Source of the DNA: Candidatus Zixiibacteriota bacterium
GTDB lineage: Bacteria; Zixibacteria; MSB-5A5; DSPP01
Direction of reading: 5' to 3'
Length of the DNA stretch: 39,647 bases
NCBI GenBank assembly: GCA_022614805.1
Contig: JAKEHY010000011.1
Coordinates: 1 to 39,647 of the forward strand
Shown here: piece after piece, positions 31,287 to 36,578 of the stretch
Position numbering within the stretch: the stretch's first letter is position 1
Layout: the number at the start of each line of letters is the position of its first letter
Notes under the pieces: generated by a model
Database searches by the model: none
What the model saw: only the letters and a program-made list of their open reading frames with translations
What the model was told of the DNA's origin: nothing
Position numbers and translations under genes: made by a program

Positions 31287-32855
31287 TTGAAGCGGACAAT
31301 TTTGATGGTCGGGGTCGTCGTTTTTTGGGGGGGTACTGCGTTTGGCATTCTGCCGGGGCCTATCCAGGACTTTTTTACGCCCCGGCCGGGGGACACCACG
31401 GCCATCGTTTTCGGCACCGAGGGGCTGCGGCCCATCCAGTTGAAAGCGATTGAGTTTTTGGCCTATAAGAACGCCGATTATTTAAATCAAAAAGACCCTT
31501 TGCGGGTGGTGCAGGTGTATGCCGATACGGCCTTTCCGCCGGAGCTTTTTTCCCGCCGCTCGCTGGTCTTGATGGGCTCCCCCGGCGGCAACCAGGTGCT
31601 GGCGGAATGGAAAGGGTTTTTTCCTTTTATGCAGCGGGACAACCGCTTCAACATTTCCGGGCGGAAACTTTATAAGGGCGAGGACGCAACGCTGTCCTGC
31701 ATTTTCCCCAACCCGGCCGGGACGGACCGGTATGTCTTGCTTTTGGTCGGCCTCTCTTCCCTGTCTTTGCCTTCGCTGGCCGACTGGGAGGGGGATTACG
31801 ATTTCTACGTGGCCCAGCGACATACTTTTCCCGGACGTTTCCTTTGTCGGGGAAAATTCGAAAAATCCTCAAGCCTCTGGTCCTCCGAACTTACCGCGTT
31901 TGAACGCTCGCCGGGCGACACCGCATCGCTTTTCAGCCTGGTCTATCCTTTCGGCCAGGTCTGGTATCCGGCCCACTGGGAGGAGGATTCCCTTTGGGCC
32001 AACCCCCTGGCCGAGCGTATCCGCATGCTGGCCGTGATGCGGGACTTGATTTCCGTTTTTGAGCGCGGGCTGGGTTTTCGGGTACGCAACCGCATCGACT
32101 TCGAGCTTTCGGAACGATACCCCGAACCTTCCGCCTATGACCCGATGGGGCGGGTTTTTCTGCGAACCCACCCTCATCAGATGGACTCCTCTTTCTTTCT
32201 TGCCTGGGGAGCTCCGCTTTGCCGGGCCCTCTTCGCCTGCAGCGACGCCCCGCTGGACTGGGAGCTTTTCACCCATCGTTACCTTTTGGCCGAAAGTTTC
32301 GTGCGGCTGGGCCACCTGCCCCCCGAAAGCAAAACCTTTAAGACCCGGGGAAGACAGGTGTTGGAGGCGCTTAGCCTCGGGGACACGACCTATCTTTCCC
32401 TTCTTCTGCGGATGGCGGAGCGGCGCCTTCACCGCAAAATCGGCGAAATTTTGGATTCCGTCACGGAACAGGGGAAGCGATATACTTTCAAGATGCGGGA
32501 CTTCATTGCCGTTTTGGAGCGTATGGTCAGCGACACGGCCGTTTTGAATCGGGCCCGCCTTCCCCTTAAACCCTCCCCCTATGACCGGGCACCGGCCTAT
32601 GATCTGGGGGTCGAGGACCTGCGAGAGTGGTTTTTGAAAGAGGTGGTGGAGGTGGGAGAGTTGGAGCCGGACAGCAAGGCGGCGGCGGCCGGCTTGCGAC
32701 AAGGGGACAAAATCCTCTCTGTCGATGGTTTACCCACCAACCGCAACCGTTCCCGGGCTTATTTGGCCTGGGTGGAGAAGAAAAAAGGAGAGTCTATGAA
32801 GCTGGTAATCGAGCGGAAAGGAGTCAAGCGGACGCTTGTAGTTCCGATGGGATAA
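31287..32855 (+). CDS. Secreted PDZ-domain protein, possible inactive peptidase relative
   Basis: A 522-residue protein that begins at TTG 31287 with AAAAAGGAGGT upstream, and has a signal peptide (TILMVGVVVFWGGTAFG). A beta-rich N-terminal half and a helical middle (about 225-420) are followed by a PDZ domain (about 445-520: GVEDLREWFLKEVVEVGELE, AAAAGLRQGDKILSVDGLP). The layout of beta-domain, helical gluzincin-like domain and PDZ recalls M61 glycyl aminopeptidases, but no HEXXH motif is present. The equivalent helix may be HQMDSSFFLAWGAPLC. The M61 link is a guess from layout; the PDZ domain is well supported. Confidence 0.78.
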   Translation: MKRTILMVGVVVFWGGTAFGILPGPIQDFFTPRPGDTTAIVFGTEGLRPIQLKAIEFLAYKNADYLNQKDPLRVVQVYADTAFPPELFSRRSLVLMGSPGGNQVLAEWKGFFPFMQRDNRFNISGRKLYKGEDATLSCIFPNPAGTDRYVLLLVGLSSLSLPSLADWEGDYDFYVAQRHTFPGRFLCRGKFEKSSSLWSSELTAFERSPGDTASLFSLVYPFGQVWYPAHWEEDSLWANPLAERIRMLAVMRDLISVFERGLGFRVRNRIDFELSERYPEPSAYDPMGRVFLRTHPHQMDSSFFLAWGAPLCRALFACSDAPLDWELFTHRYLLAESFVRLGHLPPESKTFKTRGRQVLEALSLGDTTYLSLLLRMAERRLHRKIGEILDSVTEQGKRYTFKMRDFIAVLERMVSDTAVLNRARLPLKPSPYDRAPAYDLGVEDLREWFLKEVVEVGELEPDSKAAAAGLRQGDKILSVDGLPTNRNRSRAYLAWVEKKKGESMKLVIERKGVKRTLVVPMG

Positions 32856-32873
32856 GCTTTCGCTGAAACAAAA

Positions 32874-32896
32874 GGCCCTGTTTATAAACACGGGCC
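32874..32896. repeat. Near-perfect palindrome after the PDZ gene
   Basis: GGCCC-TGTTTATAAACA-CGGGCC. The 12 central bases are a perfect palindrome and the flanks pair with one extra C. It has no loop and no T-run, so as RNA it would be a poor terminator; a protein-binding site or cruciform is as likely. Confidence 0.5.
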
Positions 32897-32922
32897 GGGC
32901 TGTATGGAATTCGATGGAGAAT

Positions 32923-32960
32923 AAAAAAACCCCCGCCGGAAGGCGGGGGTTTTGGATTTG
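32923..32960. terminator. Bidirectional terminator between convergent genes
   Basis: ACCCCCGCC-GGAA-GGCGGGGGT stem (32929-32950) with seven A residues on the left and TTTTGGATTT on the right. It ends the minus-strand barrel gene strongly and the plus-strand operon less strongly. Confidence 0.88.
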
Positions 32961-32966
32961 CGGTTA

Positions 32967-33560
32967 TTAGCGCGGAGTGGTACGGCTGGAAGTCGGTTTG
33001 CCGAACATCAAGGACAAACCGGCATTGGCCGCGAGGTAGTTGAGCGAGCTGGGATCGGAGAAGATGTTGTGGTAGGCACCTTCCACGAAAACCGAAGCGG
33101 TCGGAGAGACCGCAAAAGCCACACCCAGACCGCCATTAATCCCCAGGTCGGTTGAGCTGGCGCTGGAACCGCCAGAAACCGAGGTCTTGCCGTTGTAGAA
33201 GCCCAGACCGGCCCTCACATAGGGGGCAATGGTCGGGTTCTGCATTTTGAAGTGGTACTTGCCGAACGCGCCAAATTGCAAGATGTTGAATTTGGCATCG
33301 CCGACACCCGTGGTGTCGTCGATTTTGTTCTGGGAGTAGGCACCCGTGGCGCCGACCTGGATTTGGTCGGTGACGAAATACCCCACGTTGGCGCCGGCTC
33401 TCCAGCCCATCTTGAAGGCATCGCCAAAATCACCCATCGGCATGGTCAACACCCCACCCAGGTCCGCCCCGAACATACCCTTCCGCTCCGTGGCGGACAG
33501 GCCGGCGGCCAGGAAGACCACCAGGGCCAAAGTCGCGCCCAAGACAAGAAGTTTCTTCAT
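32967..33560 (-). CDS. Small outer-membrane beta-barrel protein
   Basis: A 197-residue protein with signal peptide (LLVLGATLALVVFLAAGLSA) and an eight-strand OmpX/OmpW-like pattern: GADLGGVLTMPMGDF, GWRAGANVGYFVTDQIQVGA, QFGAFGKYHFKMQNPTIAPY, VRAGLGFYNGKTSV and LGINGGLGVAFAVSPTASVF. AAAGGAGGG lies upstream of the ATG at 33560. Strand endings rich in aromatic residues fit a membrane barrel. It is transcribed alone and stopped by the hairpin at 32923. The role is probably structural; ligand unknown. Confidence 0.85.
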   Translation of the reverse strand: MKKLLVLGATLALVVFLAAGLSATERKGMFGADLGGVLTMPMGDFGDAFKMGWRAGANVGYFVTDQIQVGATGAYSQNKIDDTTGVGDAKFNILQFGAFGKYHFKMQNPTIAPYVRAGLGFYNGKTSVSGGSSASSTDLGINGGLGVAFAVSPTASVFVEGAYHNIFSDPSSLNYLAANAGLSLMFGKPTSSRTTPR

Positions 33561-33693
33561 TGCGTTACCCTCCTTTCAGTTCCTTTTTCCTGTTTTAAAA
33601 CGGGAGTTTTTACCCCCCATTCCTGCCCTTTATTCGCCGGAGCCCGCACGGGCCGCCGGCCTCTTTAATTATCGGCAGGCCTTTTGAAAACTT

Positions 33694-33714
33694 AAGACCC
33701 CCTAAAGGGGTCTT
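33694..33714. terminator. Hairpin upstream of the small barrel gene
   Basis: AAGACCCC-CTAAA-GGGGTCTT, a perfect 8-bp stem (33694-33701 and 33707-33714). T-runs are short on both sides (TTT one way, AAGTTTT the other), so termination would be partial. Confidence 0.5.
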
Positions 33715-33735
33715 TGCGGAGGGTGTCCGAGGGGC

Positions 33736-33768
33736 ATAAAAAAACCCCGCCGGGGAGGGCGGGGTTCT
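33736..33768 (-). terminator. Terminator of the Bor-like gene pair
   Basis: AACCCCGCC (33743-33751) and GGCGGGGTT (33758-33766) pair; on the reverse strand the stem is followed by seven T residues. It is 21 bases past the stop of the frameshifted gene. Confidence 0.88.
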
Positions 33769-33788
33769 GATTTCATTAATTGAAGCTG

Positions 33789-34003
33789 TTAAGGTTCTAT
33801 GGTTTTCGGGACGAGGTCGCCGATTTTCGTCATTTTGCCCTTATCGGGCGATGAGATTAGGGTAACATAAATTACCCCGTCTTTGATTTCCGCACCGGTT
33901 GGCTTTTGAGCCAATTCACCCATAACTTGATCTGGGTTGAGTTTGTATAACCCGCCGGTATTGCATCGACGGCCAATCCGATCAGGCCGCCAAGCTTATC
34001 CAT
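33789..34003 (-). pseudogene. Glycine-zipper small protein, disrupted by a one-base frameshift
   Basis: From ATG 34003 (sharing a base with the Bor-like stop, TAATG) one frame reads MDKLGGLIGLAVDAI and then drifts into poor sequence ending at 33872. From about 33959 the next frame reads TGGLYKLNPDQVMGELAQKP and continues with GAEIKDGVIYVTLISSP to a stop at 33789. Joined with one added base the product contains GGLIGLAVDAITGGLYKLNP, close to the GGLIGxxVDAATGAMYKL core known at the C-terminus of many small bacterial envelope proteins. One missing base near ATACC (about 33957-33961 on the minus strand) explains everything. It could be a real mutation, a sequencing error or programmed slippage. 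Confidence 0.6.
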
Positions 34004-34437
34004 TACTCTGTTGTGTAGACCAGGACCGGCTTCCCTGTACTCACGGCCTTGTCCGCCGCTTTGGAATAGACCTCTTGGATCTCTTCCAGCGTTTGTTGCA
34101 TCGAGACGGTGAAATCCGGATTTGCTTCCAGCATTCCGGTTGCTGGCCGCTCGGCACAGGTGACAACGATCTGCATGGGCGTATAAATACCAAGCGTGAG
34201 CCAACCCACCAATTGGTTAACAAAGGAAAGCTGGGTCTCGACTCTTGCCACCCCGTTGGGACATCGCGCCGCAGTCTCTACGGTGCTTGGAGGAACCAGA
34301 CCGTAAATCCAGGACGAAGCGAAGCTTTTCTTAATAACCGTGTTCGACGGTGGAAGACCCGTTTCGATCTTCGCCGCGTAGCAACCTGCCAAAACGACAA
34401 GCAGGCAAGGGAGAATGACTTGCCAGCACTTCTTCAT
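34003..34437 (-). CDS. Bor-family lipoprotein
   Basis: A 144-residue lipoprotein with lipobox VVLAGC (Cys19). The body carries VETQLSFVNQLVGWLTLGIY followed by TPMQIVVTC, which matches the core of phage lambda Bor (ETQQTFVNGLLGFITLGIYTP). Bor and Iss give serum resistance in coliphage lysogens, but family members are widespread and mostly uncharacterised. This protein has a C-terminal extension of about 35 residues (FTVSMQQTLEEIQEVYSKAA). AGGAGG lies seven bases upstream of the ATG. No other phage gene is near. It is followed, with one base shared, by the frameshifted glycine-zipper gene. Confidence 0.82.
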   Translation of the reverse strand: MKKCWQVILPCLLVVLAGCYAAKIETGLPPSNTVIKKSFASSWIYGLVPPSTVETAARCPNGVARVETQLSFVNQLVGWLTLGIYTPMQIVVTCAERPATGMLEANPDFTVSMQQTLEEIQEVYSKAADKAVSTGKPVLVYTTE

Positions 34438-34642
34438 ACGTTCCTCCTACGCACTTTGGATTGTGAATGTTTTACCGGCTTCCTGCGTACCGGGTTGGAG
34501 AGAAAATGAATAAGGCGGGAGACACTGTCAAGTGTTATTTAGACGAATTTTGGGATAACGTCATAAAAAAACCCCCGCCAGGGCGGCCGGCGCTTTTGTC
34601 GAAAAGAGTTTCCGTCTTCCTCCGCCCGCCGGCAATAAAAGG
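34438..34642. other. Divergent intergenic region with an orphan A7 hairpin
   Basis: It contains a weak reverse-strand promoter candidate for the Bor-like gene (TTGACA at 34531-34526, CATTTT at 34508-34503). It also contains AAAAAAACCCCCGCCAGGGCGG at 34565-34586, which copies the front half of the terminators at 32923 and 33736. No minus-strand gene enters this hairpin. Confidence 0.4.
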
Positions 34643-34671
34643 TTTTACGGCCGAGGCTTGGCGGGTATATT
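34643..34671 (+). promoter_or_regulatory. Promoter of ruvX-mltG, apparently leaderless
   Basis: TTTTAC (34643-34648), 17 bases, TATATT (34666-34671), with seven bases (CCCCGCC) before the GTG at 34679. The start codon itself is about where transcription should begin. Confidence 0.6.
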
Positions 34672-34678
34672 CCCCGCC

Positions 34679-35095
34679 GTGCGGGTTTTGGGCGTTGATT
34701 TCGGGAAAAGAAAAATCGGTTTAGCCCTCTCCGACCCTTTGGGAATGGCGCATCCCTTGGGGACGGAGAAAGTATCCGGTCTGCATAGTGTCGTCGAAAA
34801 AATTTTAGAACTGGTAAAAGAAAAAGAGGTGTCCGAGGTGGTCTTGGGCTACCCTTTAAAGCAGGACGGCACGGTGGGGGAAATGGCTTTGGAAGTGCAA
34901 AAACTGGCCGACCTATTGAAGAAGGAGGGTTTGAAAGTGGTTTTGGTGGATGAGCGCTTTTCTTCCGAACGGGCCGTTCGTTCCCTGCATATAATGGGGA
35001 AAAAAACGGGTAAAAACAAAAGGGATATCGATACGATGGCGGCTGCCCTGCTCTTGCAGGAATACCTGGACCGGACAAGCAAGAGGGAGAATTGA
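34679..35095 (+). CDS. ruvX: Putative pre-16S rRNA nuclease / Holliday-junction resolvase (YqgF/RuvX)
   Basis: A 138-residue RNase-H-fold protein. Acidic motifs are VLGVDFGKRKIGLALSDPLG at the N-terminus, VVLGYPLKQDGTVGE and VLVDERFSSERA in the middle and KRDIDTMAAALLLQEYL at the end. YqgF processes the 16S rRNA 5' end in E. coli and has been tied to recombination in other species. GTG 34679 is chosen because it gives the canonical VRVLGVDFG start and follows a promoter directly. Its stop overlaps mltG by four bases (TTGA), an arrangement seen in many genomes. Confidence 0.93.
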   Translation: MRVLGVDFGKRKIGLALSDPLGMAHPLGTEKVSGLHSVVEKILELVKEKEVSEVVLGYPLKQDGTVGEMALEVQKLADLLKKEGLKVVLVDERFSSERAVRSLHIMGKKTGKNKRDIDTMAAALLLQEYLDRTSKREN

Positions 35096-36081
35096 AGCAA
35101 TTTCTCCTTCTAACCGCCGGTCTGGTTTTCATCCTTTTGTTTTCCGCCCTCTATGTGGTTTTTGCTCCGGTGCGCTGGGAAGGCCCCAAAAAGGTGGTGG
35201 AGGTGCGCCAGGGAGAGGCCGCCCGAGCGGTGGCCGCCCGCTTGAAGGAAGCCGGCGTCATAAAAAGCGCCGCAGCCTTCCGCCGGCTGGCCCGGTTTTC
35301 GGGAGCGGACAAGAAAATCAAGGTAGGGGCCTACTCCTTTTATTCGGGAGCTTCGCTTTACGGGGTCCTGAAGTATATGGCTTCGCCCAAGGCCGGGGTG
35401 GTGACTCTCTTCATTCCGGAAGGGGCTACCGTAAAGAAAATAGGCGGGTTGGTGCAGGCTTCGCTGGGGGTCGATTCGGCCCTTTTTGTGGCCTTTTGCC
35501 GAAGCCGGGAATTTGCCCGCACGCTGGGGGTTACCGCCCCTTCCCTCGAAGGATATCTTTTCCCTTCCTCCTACGAATTTTACTGGAATGTTCCGCCGGA
35601 GGAAATCATAGGGAAAATGTATGACGGGCACAAGTCCGCCTGGAAGGAGGTGACGGCCGGCGTCCCCAATCCGGATACGCTTTCGGTTGAAAAAATCGTC
35701 ACGATGGCCTCGCTGATAGAAGCCGAAACCGGTGTTGATTCCGAGCGGGTGCTGGTGTCGCAGGTTTTCCACCGGCGGCTCAAGTTGGGCTACCCCCTGC
35801 AATGCGACCCTACGGTCATATACGCGCTGGGGGAAACCCGGCGGGGACTTTCGCGGGAGGATTTGAAGTTCCGCTCCCCCTACAACACCTATCTTAACCG
35901 GGGGCTGCCGCCGGGACCGATTTGCAACGTGGGGAAAGAAGCGTTGGCCGCCGCTTTGGCGCCGGACACGACCAAGTATTTGTATTTTGTGGCCAACGGT
36001 TCGGGCGGACACATTTTTTCTCAAACCCTGGACCAGCACAACCGAGCCATTTACCGGTTGAAAAGACTGAATCGCCTATAA
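35092..36081 (+). CDS. mltG: Endolytic murein transglycosylase MltG
   Basis: A 329-residue membrane protein that cuts nascent glycan strands and may set their length. A single N-terminal helix (FLLLTAGLVFILLFSALYVV) anchors a periplasmic LysM-like region (VVEVRQGEAARAVAARLKEA) and the YceG catalytic domain. The catalytic glutamate is Glu210 in TMASLIEAETG. Further motifs are LQCDPTVIYALG, SPYNTYLNRGLPPGPICNVG and YLYFVANGSGGHIFSQTL. It starts at TTG 35092, inside the ruvX stop, so it is translationally coupled. Confidence 0.95.
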   Translation: MKQFLLLTAGLVFILLFSALYVVFAPVRWEGPKKVVEVRQGEAARAVAARLKEAGVIKSAAAFRRLARFSGADKKIKVGAYSFYSGASLYGVLKYMASPKAGVVTLFIPEGATVKKIGGLVQASLGVDSALFVAFCRSREFARTLGVTAPSLEGYLFPSSYEFYWNVPPEEIIGKMYDGHKSAWKEVTAGVPNPDTLSVEKIVTMASLIEAETGVDSERVLVSQVFHRRLKLGYPLQCDPTVIYALGETRRGLSREDLKFRSPYNTYLNRGLPPGPICNVGKEALAAALAPDTTKYLYFVANGSGGHIFSQTLDQHNRAIYRLKRLNRL

Positions 36082-36082
36082 A

Positions 36083-36105
36083 GGGCGAGCAGGCCTCGCC
36101 CCTAC
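36083..36105 (-). repeat. GTAGGGGC hairpin repeat, copy 1 (reverse)
   Basis: On the reverse strand GTAGGGGCGAG-GCCTG-CTCGCCC. It lies one base after the mltG stop. The stem GGGCGAG/CTCGCCC differs from the stems of copies 2 and 3, yet both arms changed together. It may also serve as an mltG 3' hairpin. Confidence 0.65.
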
Positions 36106-36163
36106 TAAATTTTCTTCAGCACCGCACCTTCCAGAGCGGCTTTTGCCGGAGCGAACCGGTGTG

Positions 36164-36245
36164 CTTGCCCTGAGCGCAGTCGAATGGGTTCGCCCTTCCC
36201 CTCTCCATTTACTTGTCCCGAGCGAAGCCGAGGGATGGAGAGGGG
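36164..36245. repeat. Nested repeat cluster (families A and B)
   Basis: Family B copy 1 is at 36164-36188 (CTTGCCCTGAGCGCAGTCGA...) and copy 2 at 36212-36234 (CTTGTCCCGAGCGAAGCCGA...). Copy 2 lies in the loop of a perfect 11-bp family A hairpin, CCCCTCTCCAT (36198-36208) with ATGGAGAGGGG (36235-36245), itself followed by CCAAGGGTGAGG like the intact family A repeat at 3275. Confidence 0.65.
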
Positions 36246-36264
36246 CCAAGGGTGAGGTGTTTTT

Positions 36265-36327
36265 GTAGGGGCAACTCCCCGTGGTTGCCCGTTTTTATTT
36301 TTGTAGGGGCGAACCTTTTGTTCGCCC
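36265..36327 (+). repeat. GTAGGGGC hairpin repeats, copies 2 and 3
   Basis: Copy 2 (36265-36290) has stem GGGCAAC/GTTGCCC; copy 3 (36303-36327) has stem GGGCGAAC/GTTCGCCC. Both are preceded by TTTTT. Together with copy 1 they keep base pairing while the bases change. A further degenerate piece (CATCCTGAAAAAGAGCGTAGCGGAGG) at 36331-36356 resembles another dispersed intergenic repeat type. Confidence 0.65.
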
Positions 36328-36492
36328 TCGCCATCCTGAAAAAGAGCGTAGCGGAGGCCTTCAGACCTCCACCTCTATTTTTAATTGGGGGAGGCGTGCT
36401 AATCATTAATACCTAATCTCTGTCTTTGAAAGGAGAAACGCCCCGCCTTAAGTCTTTGGGTTTCTTCCTGACGCAGTTTGACGAAAAGCTGG

Positions 36493-36522
36493 TTGACAAG
36501 AAATTCAGGCGCCTTCTATATT
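36493..36522 (+). promoter_or_regulatory. Promoter of the M1 aminopeptidase gene
   Basis: TTGACA (36493-36498), 18 bases, TATATT (36517-36522). It lies inside the open frame that extends up to 36426 and so shows that translation starts downstream, at ATG 36579. Confidence 0.75.
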
Positions 36523-36578
36523 CGAGGAATGCCAAAGCAAACAATGAAACAAGCCGGCCATCTTATTTCAAGAGAAGA

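Noticed and set aside
34539-35132. 197-residue minus-strand frame over ruvX
   Set aside because: Antisense to ruvX, very rich in Pro/Arg, typical of a shadow frame in G+C-rich DNA.
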